NCBI RefSeq assembly: GCF_003012795.1
Contig: NZ_PXYH01000002.1
Span: 62,001 to 126,000 of the forward strand
DNA: 64,000 nucleotides
Source of the DNA: Zobellella taiwanensis
Lineage (GTDB): Bacteria > Pseudomonadota > Gammaproteobacteria > Enterobacterales > Aeromonadaceae
Reading direction: 5' to 3'
Shown one piece after another: positions 51,083 to 58,877 of the stretch. The stretch's first letter is position 1. The number at the start of each line of letters is the position of its first letter. Under the pieces are notes generated by a model that worked only from the letters and a program-made list of their open reading frames with translations, was not told the origin of the DNA and made no database searches. The translations under genes and the position numbers were made by a program.

Positions 51083-51091
51083 GCCGCCCGC

Positions 51092-51886
51092 TTATTCCTC
51101 TTTGCGGGCCAGGCTGGCCTGCAAAAACGCCTGCAACTGCCGCCAGGAGTCCTGATCCGCATCCCGGTCGTAGCCCAGGGGCAGGCCAAACCGGGCTGCG
51201 GCCTGGTCCGCCGCCGGATTGGTGAAGCCGTGCAGCGCGCCGGGATAATCCACCAGCAGGTAATCGGCGCCGGCGGCCTCCATTTCCTGGCGAAACGCCC
51301 TGAGCTGTTCGGCCGGCACCATGGGATCGGCGGCGCCGTTGAATACGGCAATACGGGTCTGGCTGCCGGCGGGCAGGGGAGCTGCCAGGGGGGTTAGCGA
51401 GCCGTGGAAGCTGGCCACCGCATCCAGATCGGCACCGCTTCTGGCCATGTGCAACACCACACCACCGCCGTAGCAATAACCGATGGCGGCGATGCGCTCG
51501 CCATCCACCCGTCCATCCCCGGCGAGCAGGGCGAGGGCGGCATTGAAACGGGCCTCGGCCTGGGGCAGGGAAGCCAGCGAGGCCTGGGCGAACTCACCGG
51601 CCTGTTCGGGGTGGCTGGCCTGCCGGCCATCGCCGTACATGTCGAGGGCGAGGGCGGCATAACCCAGCTCAGCCAGCATGTCGGCCCGTTGGCGGGCATA
51701 ATCGTTGTGTCCCCACCATTCATGAACCACCAGTACGCCGGGCACCGGGCCGGGGTGGGCATCGTCGATCGCCAGGTATCCCTTGAAGGTCTGATCGCCG
51801 ACCCGGTACTCCAGCTCTTCGGTGATCACGGCAGCCTGGGCGGAACAGGCCAGCAGGCCGGCCAGGCTCAAAGCGGCAATTCTCAT
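51092..51886 (-). CDS. Secreted dienelactone hydrolase-family protein
   Basis: This alpha/beta hydrolase has 264 residues, with a signal peptide (MRIAALSLAGLLACSAQAA). The catalytic triad is visible: Cys in GYCYGGG, Asp in AADPMVP and His in ALHGFTN; the VVHEWWG segment near the oxyanion region is typical. The export signal and Cys nucleophile suggest a periplasmic esterase; a true dienelactone substrate is unlikely without an aromatic pathway nearby. GGAG lies 6 bases before the chosen ATG. Confidence 0.85.
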   Translation of the reverse strand: MRIAALSLAGLLACSAQAAVITEELEYRVGDQTFKGYLAIDDAHPGPVPGVLVVHEWWGHNDYARQRADMLAELGYAALALDMYGDGRQASHPEQAGEFAQASLASLPQAEARFNAALALLAGDGRVDGERIAAIGYCYGGGVVLHMARSGADLDAVASFHGSLTPLAAPLPAGSQTRIAVFNGAADPMVPAEQLRAFRQEMEAAGADYLLVDYPGALHGFTNPAADQAAARFGLPLGYDRDADQDSWRQLQAFLQASLARKEE

Positions 51887-52034
51887 GGGCAACTCCTTGA
51901 TATGTTGGGCATACCGGGACCTGGAATTGTCCCGGTGTCCCGGTTATAGTAGCCGCCTGATGCCGATAACTGGATTTATCGGCATTGCGCCGCCACGGCG
52001 CCGCGACCTCACAACCCCAGACCGGACCCGGCCC

Positions 52035-53324
52035 ATGATGCTTCCCCCCGTTATCCCCCTGTTTGATGCACCCCATCTGCTGGAAGAGGGCAACAGTCTG
52101 ATCAACCAGCATATTGCCGAGGTGACCCTGTGCCGGGTGCCCGACGCCGCCTTTGTCTATGAACATGCGGTGGACTGGCTGGCGGAAAGCCGGTTCAACG
52201 ACAACAACTACAAAACCTACCGCAGCGAGCTGACCACCTTTTTGCACTGGTGCTTCGACGTGGAGCAGTTGTCGCCGCTGGAAGCGGGCCGGCGCACCAT
52301 GAATCGCTATGTGGACTATTGTCTGGCGCCGCCGACGCCGCTGATTGCCTATCGCAACGTGGCCCAGTTCGTGGCCGACAAGGAACTGGGCGAACGCCGG
52401 CCCAATCCGTTGTGGCGGCCGTTTCTGGGCAAAAAGATTGACGCAAGGGAGCAGCCTTACCGGTTGAGCGACAAGGCGCTGAAAACCAAAATGGCGGTGT
52501 TGTCGTCCTTTTATGCCTATCTCATCAACGAGGAAGTGACCGAACGCAATCCGGCGATGATGTGGATGCGCCACAGCCGCTTTGGCTCCCGTCCCGGCCT
52601 GGCGCCGATGCCCGGCGAGGAGGACGAGGTGAGGGTATTCAGCGATCTGCAGTGGTCATACGTCATGGCCACGGCCCGGCGGTTGGCGGATACCGAGCCC
52701 GATCGCCACGAACGCACCCTGTTTTTGGTGTCGCTGATGTACGGCTGTTACCTGCGCATTTCCGAAGTGGCGGCCCGGCCCGGTTTTTCGCCGGTGATGA
52801 GCCAGTTTCGGCGCGACGGCAACACCGACATCTGGAGTTTTCACATTCCGCTCAGCAAGGGCGGCAAAAGGCGCACTGTGGCCGTTTCTCGCGAACTGCT
52901 GGCAGCGCTTGAGCGCTACCGGCACCACCTGGGGCTGGCATCGCTGCCGGCGCCGAATGAACAGATTCCCTTGTTTGTCCGCCACCGGGCCGCCGGCCGG
53001 GGCCGGGACCAGGGCCTGATCAACGCCAATCTGGGTATTCGCCAGTTGCGGGAACTGCTCAATGAACTGCTCGACAACGCCGCTATGGCCGCCGCCGCCG
53101 ATGGTTTTGCCCAGGACGCCGCCGAAATGCGCACCCTGACCGTGCACAGCATCCGCCACACCGGCATTACCCACGACATCAACTACAACGGCCGGCCCTT
53201 GTCCCATGTGCAGGCGGACGCTGGCCACGACAGCATAGACACCACCAGCCAGTATTTGCATACCGGCAAGGTGGAACGTCACGAAAGCGCCGCCAACAAG
53301 CGCCTGGACCGGTTAAGTGACTAA
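52035..53324 (+). CDS. Tyrosine recombinase next to dif
   Basis: This 429-residue protein is a phage-integrase-family site-specific recombinase, clearly longer than XerC or XerD (about 300). The N-terminal core-binding region covers about residues 35-185. All catalytic residues are present: Arg241 (CYLRISEV), Lys275 (SKGGK), His371 and Arg374 (HSIRHTG), His398 (AGHDSI) and Tyr407 (SQYLH). It starts at the first of two ATGs after a spacer from the divergent hydrolase gene. It ends 55 bases before the dif site. No excisionase or phage gene lies near. Confidence 0.88.
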   Translation: MMLPPVIPLFDAPHLLEEGNSLINQHIAEVTLCRVPDAAFVYEHAVDWLAESRFNDNNYKTYRSELTTFLHWCFDVEQLSPLEAGRRTMNRYVDYCLAPPTPLIAYRNVAQFVADKELGERRPNPLWRPFLGKKIDAREQPYRLSDKALKTKMAVLSSFYAYLINEEVTERNPAMMWMRHSRFGSRPGLAPMPGEEDEVRVFSDLQWSYVMATARRLADTEPDRHERTLFLVSLMYGCYLRISEVAARPGFSPVMSQFRRDGNTDIWSFHIPLSKGGKRRTVAVSRELLAALERYRHHLGLASLPAPNEQIPLFVRHRAAGRGRDQGLINANLGIRQLRELLNELLDNAAMAAAADGFAQDAAEMRTLTVHSIRHTGITHDINYNGRPLSHVQADAGHDSIDTTSQYLHTGKVERHESAANKRLDRLSD

Positions 53325-53379
53325 CGCCGGAAAAGCCGTCCGGCAAGGCCTGCCGGGCGGCGGTTACCTCTGACATGAC

Positions 53380-53407
53380 GCTTCGCATAATGTATATTAT
53401 GTTAAAT
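53380..53407 (+). other. dif: Chromosome dimer resolution site dif
   Basis: The 28 bases read as an XerC arm GCTTCGCATAA, centre TGTATA, and XerD arm TTATGTTAAAT. The centre and XerD arm are identical to E. coli dif and 8 of 11 bases of the XerC arm agree. The motif is unique in the window. Its presence marks the replication terminus, where XerC and XerD, activated by FtsK, resolve chromosome dimers. Confidence 0.9.
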
Positions 53408-53512
53408 AATAAATTATAAGGTTCAGAACACCCGGGTTCTGCCGCCCGGTTTTAAAGATTTATCGGTACCGTTACTTTGGCCGCTGTGATTTTTTGCGGC
53501 ATTGTTCCATTA
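53408..53512. other. AT-rich spacer after dif
   Basis: No gene is seen. The first 15 bases are AT-only, and a weak CCGGG/CCCGG hairpin followed by TTTT (53432-53452) might end the recombinase transcript. Confidence 0.4.
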
Positions 53513-53947
53513 CTATGGATTAAGCCCGAAGATCACCGACGCCACCCTGGGATCCGGCCATTCTCGCCCCAGCGCTCCCTTCATCTTTTGGCTGAAGATC
53601 TCAAACTCGAAAGGCGTTTGTTTTAGTTTTTTCAGCACATCCCGGTACCGGACCAGCCGTTTATTGCCGTCCCGTTTGAGTTTTTCAACATAAAGGGGCT
53701 TGATCATCTGCTGGAAAGTGTCGGCTATCGCTTCCAGTGCCACAGCATTCGGTATGTCGAACAGACCATCGTGTTTGTGGCCACCAGGCAGACGTTGTGC
53801 CAACTCAAAATAAAAGTCCAGCTCGGCCTGGCACCGGCTTTCGGCGGCCATTTTCGACAGTACCGGATAAAAGGCGTCCGCTCGTCCATTCTCCCGTTGC
53901 GACTCGCCAAAACAGGCGAAAGTGTTATCCAGTGGCTGGACACGAAC
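53513..53947 (-). pseudogene. Orphan ORF, probably 5'-truncated
   Basis: I do not recognise the family. The frame is open for 144 codons from just after a stop at 53948 to a stop at 53513, but the first 32 codons contain no ATG, GTG or TTG. They encode plausible protein (LDNTFACFGESQRENGRAD). The only ATG (53851, MAAESRCQAELDFYF, 112 residues) has no RBS. The product is rich in Lys, Phe and Gln, with KLKQTPFEFEIFSQKMKG, unlike its GC-rich neighbours. A truncated gene is the best reading; a short real gene of 112 residues is possible. Confidence 0.5.
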
Positions 53948-53970
53948 CTACTGACCGCTCCGGCGCCCGG

Positions 53971-54837
53971 TTAGTGCTCGCCGGAGCCGGTCACCAGATG
54001 GATGATGTCCAGGTAGTCGCTGTGCTCCACCCGGGTTACCGCCAGCGCCTGCTGGCTGGCCAGAAAGGGGGCCAGTGCGCGTGGCGATCCGGTCAGCAGC
54101 GCGGCAATGCGGTCCTTAAGCGGCGGGCAGAGTCCGGCGCGAAACACGAAGGGATCGTAATGGATGGGCCGCGAGCGCCACAGCTCGCGCACCTGGCCGG
54201 CGGCCATAATGCCCCGGCTAAGGTACTCGTCCGCCCGGGCGCTGGAGACAAAGGCCGCTTCCACCCTCCCCTCGAGCAGCGCGTCCAGCGCCTTGTCGTG
54301 GGAGCCCGCATAAATCCGGGCGCCGAACAGCTCGTCCAGCGGCATCCCTGCGGCCCGAGGAAACTCGCTGGCCGGGATCAGCGCGCCCGAGGTGCTGGCC
54401 GGGTCGCTCAGGGCCACCCGCACACCCTGCAACTGCTCCAGCCGGTGCAGTTCGCTGTCTCCCCTTACCAGCAGCAGGGCGTGGTAATAGGGTCCGGCCG
54501 GGGTGAAATGGCCTTCGGCCATCGCCAGCGAGGCAAAGGGCTCCAGCCGGGGCTCCCTTTGCTGTGCCAGGGCGTAGGCGGCCGGGCCAAGGACGGCAAA
54601 GTCCACCCCGCCGGAGACCAGGGCGTCGATCACGCTGTCGTAGGAGCTGGCCCTGAATACCTCCACCCGCCGGCCGGTCGCGTGCTCCAGCAGCTCGAAC
54701 AGGGGCCGGTATTCGGCAATTTGCTGGTCGATGTCCTTTTTCGGGATCAGGGTGAACCGCAGCCGCTCCGGGTGGCAGTCGGCCAGCAGTGGCGGGCTCA
54801 GGAGCAGGAACAGCAGGGTTATCCAGACACGCATCAT
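53971..54837 (-). CDS. PhnD-type periplasmic substrate-binding protein
   Basis: This is a type 2 periplasmic binding protein of the PhnD/SsuA/transferrin-like family. The 288-residue product has a signal peptide (about 1-19), then RFTLIPKKDIDQQIAEYRPL, SYDSVIDALVSGGVDFAVLG and DPASTSGALIPASEF, the typical ligand-loop pattern. No ABC transporter genes accompany it. Instead its ATG overlaps the stop of the GGDEF-EAL gene, so it probably acts as a sensory subunit of that protein. The ligand is unknown. Confidence 0.87.
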   Translation of the reverse strand: MMRVWITLLFLLLSPPLLADCHPERLRFTLIPKKDIDQQIAEYRPLFELLEHATGRRVEVFRASSYDSVIDALVSGGVDFAVLGPAAYALAQQREPRLEPFASLAMAEGHFTPAGPYYHALLLVRGDSELHRLEQLQGVRVALSDPASTSGALIPASEFPRAAGMPLDELFGARIYAGSHDKALDALLEGRVEAAFVSSARADEYLSRGIMAAGQVRELWRSRPIHYDPFVFRAGLCPPLKDRIAALLTGSPRALAPFLASQQALAVTRVEHSDYLDIIHLVTGSGEH

Positions 54838-57119
54838 GCGCTTGCCCTCATGGTGGAAAAAGCCTGTTCAAATTCCGCCAGCTGTTCGGCCGGCATGGGC
54901 CGCCCCAGATGATAACCCTGGGCAAAGTCGCAGCCGGCCAGTTTGAGGTAAACCAGCTGCTCCGCGGTTTCCACCCCTTCGGCCACCACCTGCAGGGCCA
55001 GCCGTTTGGCCAGGGTTATGGTGGAAGAGACGATCAGACTGTCGTCGTGGCTGTTGGAAAGCTGGGCTATCAGGCTGCGCTCTATTTTCAGGCGGGTCAG
55101 CGGCAGTGCCTGCAAATGGGCGAAGCCGGCATAGCCCTTGCCGAAATCGTCCAGGCTAATGCCCACCCCCGCCGCCTTCAGCCGGCACAGTTGCTGGATG
55201 GCCAACTGCTGGCGTTCCAGCACCGAGGTTTCGGTGATTTCCAGCTCCAGCCGGGCGGGATCCAGCCCTTGCTGGGCCAGCTCGGCCAAGACCCGCTCGG
55301 CAAAGTCCGCCTGACCGAGTTCCATTGGCGACACGTTTACCGCCAGGGTTCGCTCCGGCGGCCACTGGGCAAGTTCCCGGCAGGCTAGGCGCAGCACTTC
55401 CCGCCCCAGGGCGAGGATAAAACCGCTGCGTTCGGCGATGGGGATGAAGCGATCCGGATAGATAAGCCCGAATTGCGGGTGCTGCCAGCGGGCCAGGGCC
55501 TCGTAACCGGCCAGGCTCATGGAGCCAACCCGCACCAGGGGCTGGAAATGCAGGCGGATCTGGCCCAGCCGCAGGGCATCGCCCAATGCCTGTTCCAGCT
55601 GGAACTCTTCCATATCCACCCGGTTTAACGAGGGATCGAAAAAGCGGTACTGGCCCCGCCCCGCCCGTTTGGCCGAATACATGGCGGCATCGGCACAGCT
55701 CAGCAGGCCGTCGATATCCTGGGCATCCCGCGGACAGATGGCGATGCCGATGCTGGGGCTGGTGTTGAGCTCGCTGCCCTCCAGGCTGTAGGTGGCCGAG
55801 AGCCGTTCGGTGAGGCGCCGGACCCATTCCTCGATGCGGCTTTCGCTGCGCTGGCCGGCCAGCAGTACCACGAATTCGTCGCCGCCAAAGCGCGCGGCCT
55901 GATCCCCTGCGGCCAGCATGCGCCGGATCCGTCCCGCCACCGCCTGCAACAGCAGGTCGCCCGTGTGGTGGCCCAGGGTATCGTTGATGGATTTGAAGCG
56001 GTCCAGGTCGATAAACAACAGGGCGCTCAGCTCTCGCCGCTGGCGCTGCTCGGCCAACTGGCGCCCGGCCAGCTCGATAAACTGGCGGCGGTTGTACAGG
56101 CCGCTCAGGTGATCGGTGGCCGCCGCCGCCGAGCTGCGGCTGTGAGCCTGTTCCAGGCGCTGGATGAGCAGACGGTTTTGCTGGCCGGACTGCTCCAGTG
56201 CCTGCACGAACTGGCGCTGATCGCGCAGCAGCCGCACCAGCCAGCCCACGGCGCCGGCGATGGCCAGGCTCAGCAGCAGTTTAAGCAGCCACTGGCGGCT
56301 GCGTTGCTGGTAAAAACCGGCCAGCATGTCGTCGTGCAGACGGCTGACCAGCACCGCAAACCCCTGTTCAGGCAGGGCATGAAACAGGCTTTGTGCTCCG
56401 GCGGCGTCCACCCTCCCCTGGTGCTGCCCGGTCTTAGGCCAGCCCGGGTTATCGGGTGCGTGGCCGCCTTCCACCATGCCGCTGCCGTTGGCGCGCATCC
56501 GTTCTTCTCCCTGGCGGTCGACCAGTCGGATAAGCCCGCTGTGGCCCAGCTCAAGGTGTTGGTAGAGACCGGCGAGGTAGCCCAGTTCCAGCTCCAGCAG
56601 CATGATGCCGGCCAGGTGGATGCCGCCGGTGTCGGCCAGGGGCACCAGCAATGGCAACCGCCAGCGACCGGCCAGGGGCTGGTCTGCCGTTTGGGTGGGC
56701 AGAAAGGGCACGAAGCCAAAATGCGCAACCTGACTGTTGACCTGGGCCAGCCAGCCCGGCGGCAGCGTCGCCAGGGGGGAATGGCTGGCATGGCGACCCT
56801 CGCCGCCTGGCCCGTAAAGGCTGAGCCGGCTGAACATGGGATCGGCCGCCAGAAAGCGGCTCAGCTCGGGGCCGAAGGCGGCGGTAGCCGGGTCGGCCAG
56901 GCGGGCGATGGCCACCGCCCGGTCGGTGATCTGGCGCAGGTGCTCGGCCACCATCACCGCCACATGGCGGTGCTCGGCGGCCCTGGCATCCAGCTGTTCT
57001 GTCCGGGCCAGGGCGTTCTGGTGCACGAACAGGCCCCAGATAAAGAGAATCATGAGAATACCCAGGGCAAGCACCAGGCCCTGGATAACGGAAAGTGAAA
57101 CCGGATGCCTGCGACCCAT
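54834..57119 (-). CDS. Membrane GGDEF-EAL protein (c-di-GMP turnover)
   Basis: The 761-residue protein makes and/or degrades cyclic di-GMP. It has a TM at about 10-31, a periplasmic sensor domain of some 240 residues (32-276), a second TM (about 278-298), a GGDEF domain with an intact GGDEF (412-416), and an EAL domain with E540-A-L, N595, E630, DDFG (657-660), K678 and EGVET (714-718). The usual inhibitory RxxD is absent (AAGD). Both domains may therefore be active. The start is the ATG at 57119; the longer upstream frame is unlikely. Confidence 0.9.
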   Translation of the reverse strand: MGRRHPVSLSVIQGLVLALGILMILFIWGLFVHQNALARTEQLDARAAEHRHVAVMVAEHLRQITDRAVAIARLADPATAAFGPELSRFLAADPMFSRLSLYGPGGEGRHASHSPLATLPPGWLAQVNSQVAHFGFVPFLPTQTADQPLAGRWRLPLLVPLADTGGIHLAGIMLLELELGYLAGLYQHLELGHSGLIRLVDRQGEERMRANGSGMVEGGHAPDNPGWPKTGQHQGRVDAAGAQSLFHALPEQGFAVLVSRLHDDMLAGFYQQRSRQWLLKLLLSLAIAGAVGWLVRLLRDQRQFVQALEQSGQQNRLLIQRLEQAHSRSSAAAATDHLSGLYNRRQFIELAGRQLAEQRQRRELSALLFIDLDRFKSINDTLGHHTGDLLLQAVAGRIRRMLAAGDQAARFGGDEFVVLLAGQRSESRIEEWVRRLTERLSATYSLEGSELNTSPSIGIAICPRDAQDIDGLLSCADAAMYSAKRAGRGQYRFFDPSLNRVDMEEFQLEQALGDALRLGQIRLHFQPLVRVGSMSLAGYEALARWQHPQFGLIYPDRFIPIAERSGFILALGREVLRLACRELAQWPPERTLAVNVSPMELGQADFAERVLAELAQQGLDPARLELEITETSVLERQQLAIQQLCRLKAAGVGISLDDFGKGYAGFAHLQALPLTRLKIERSLIAQLSNSHDDSLIVSSTITLAKRLALQVVAEGVETAEQLVYLKLAGCDFAQGYHLGRPMPAEQLAEFEQAFSTMRASA

Positions 57120-57178
57120 GGATCTGGGCGTTCCTGTGCCATCAAATAACACCAGTGTGCCAGGCCCAGATGACGCGG

Positions 57179-58225
57179 TTATGACAGCCCCAGGCCGGGC
57201 GGAAAACGCACCTCTGCCCACAAGGATTGGCACAGTGCCTGGCGCTGTTCCCAGCGGCCCGCCAGCACCCAGTCCGCCACCCGGGGAGCGATCTCCGGAT
57301 ACGCCACCGGCATGGCGGCCGGAGCGGCCAGCCAGCCGGCCACCGCCTCCCGGTCCAGTTGCGGCATCACCCGGGCCAGTCCCAGCCGCTGCAGGGCAAG
57401 GGCATTGGAGGCCTGCTCAAACTGGCCCTGTACCGGCTTGACCAGCAGTTTTCGGCCAAGGCTCAGGGCTTCGGAGGGCAGTTCGAAGCCGCTGTTGGCA
57501 ATGACTCCGGCACTGTGTTGCAGACAGTCCCGGAATGCCTGGCGGGAGGGCGAATACCACTCCAGCGTCCCCTTGCGTCCGGGCTCGGCCCGGGGATGGA
57601 AGCTGACGAAACGATAATGGCCAAAGGGAGCCAGCAAGCGAGTGATGGCCGAAGGACATTCAAAGGGCAGATAGACCAGGATTTGATGCTCATCGGCGCG
57701 TCCGGCCGGCGGGTGCGGCTCTACCAGGGGCGGCAGCAAGGGCTGATCGAAGTGGTGCCAGTGCAGGCCAAGATGATAATCCGCCGGGGCAAAGCGGTGC
57801 AGCAGGATGTCCGCCAGCCAGCCTCCGCCCGCTCGCGGCACCGGGTGCAAAAAGGAGGCCTGGTGGCTCAGTGCCAGGCAGGGCACGCCCGCGTTCCGGG
57901 CTGCCCAGGCGCTGATGGGCTCGAAGTCATTGATCACCAGGTCATAGTCGAGCACGCGCAGTTCGCGAATATCGCGCAACAGTTGCCCCGGTCGGCACCG
58001 GCGCAGGGTGCCGAGCGGGCGAATGCGGCCCCGCCGGGTGACAAAGGTCAGCCCCTCGCGGGTCTGGTAATCGCCGAAGGGCGCCATGTCGAAATATTCC
58101 CCGGGAGGGCGCCCGGAAAAGATAAAATCCACCCTCGCCCCGCGGCGGGCCAGGGCGTTGGCCATCAGCCGGGCCCGGGTAATGTGGCCGTTGCCGGTTC
58201 CCTGAACGCCATAAAGCAGTCGCAT
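57179..58225 (-). CDS. Glycosyltransferase, MJ1255/VC2487 family
   Basis: This is a GT-B-type glycosyltransferase-like protein of the MJ1255/VC2487 family; acceptor and donor are unknown. The 348-residue product starts MRLLYGVQGTGNGHITRARL, has VINDFEPISAWAA, ALSHQASFLHP, and the donor-site GVIANSGFELPSEALSLGRKLLVKP with its conserved Glu. Homologues begin at this ATG. It lies 10 bases after the PAP2 gene and 59 bases before the GGDEF-EAL gene, all on the minus strand. Confidence 0.88.
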   Translation of the reverse strand: MRLLYGVQGTGNGHITRARLMANALARRGARVDFIFSGRPPGEYFDMAPFGDYQTREGLTFVTRRGRIRPLGTLRRCRPGQLLRDIRELRVLDYDLVINDFEPISAWAARNAGVPCLALSHQASFLHPVPRAGGGWLADILLHRFAPADYHLGLHWHHFDQPLLPPLVEPHPPAGRADEHQILVYLPFECPSAITRLLAPFGHYRFVSFHPRAEPGRKGTLEWYSPSRQAFRDCLQHSAGVIANSGFELPSEALSLGRKLLVKPVQGQFEQASNALALQRLGLARVMPQLDREAVAGWLAAPAAMPVAYPEIAPRVADWVLAGRWEQRQALCQSLWAEVRFPPGLGLS

Positions 58226-58235
58226 CCTGTTGCTC

Positions 58236-58748
58236 CTAGGTCCCGGCCAGCAGGGCGGCACTGGCGCCCAGGGCAATGCCGGCAATGATGTCGCCGGGAA
58301 AATGTACCCCCAGCCAGACCCGGGACCAGCCCACCAGCAGTGCCCAGGGCAGCAGCCACAGGGCCAGGAACCCCGCCTGCAGCCACAGCAGGGTCAGTAA
58401 GACGAAGGCGGCGGCGGTATGGCCGGAGGGAAAACTGAAGGTATCGGCGGGGGTGATAAATACCCGTGCCTGGGGCAGGGCCACGGCCGGGCGGCGTCGG
58501 CGAAAGAGCTGCTTGAGCAACAAATAACAGGGCAGCTCCCAGGCGAAGGCCTGCAACGCCTGCTGTACATACCCCTGCAGCGCGGGCTGGCCGCTGCTCC
58601 ACAGCAGCAGCCCGAGCAGGGCATAGGGCGGGCCGTCGCCGGTACGCGACACCCAGCGGGCCAGCCGGGCCCGGCGCTGCCAGTGGCGGTGGCCCTGGCT
58701 TTTGAGAAACAGGCGATGATCGAGGCGGGTCAAGTGTTCCAGTACCAT
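58236..58748 (-). CDS. PAP2-family membrane phosphatase
   Basis: This is a lipid phosphatase of the undecaprenyl-diphosphate or phosphatidic acid phosphatase type. The 170-residue product has the three PAP2 motifs KQLFRRRRP, SFPSGHTAAAF and SRVWLGVHFPGD, and four or five membrane segments. It is the first gene of a minus-strand group with a glycosyltransferase, so a role in lipid or polyprenyl-linked glycan turnover is likely. Confidence 0.9.
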   Translation of the reverse strand: MVLEHLTRLDHRLFLKSQGHRHWQRRARLARWVSRTGDGPPYALLGLLLWSSGQPALQGYVQQALQAFAWELPCYLLLKQLFRRRRPAVALPQARVFITPADTFSFPSGHTAAAFVLLTLLWLQAGFLALWLLPWALLVGWSRVWLGVHFPGDIIAGIALGASAALLAGT

Positions 58749-58877
58749 GGCGCTTCCTCCCTGACCCTTTCACCTTAGGGCCAAAAAATGACAATCCCAT
58801 GATCAACCGGGCGAGATTTTGCCGGCGAGGCTCGATCTGTCCGCCGGCTCAAGTATACTGGCAGCAATTTACCCCAG

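Noticed and set aside
51822..52034. 71-codon N-terminal extension of the tyrosine recombinase
   Set aside because: It runs through the signal-peptide region of the divergent hydrolase gene and its promoter. No RBS was seen.
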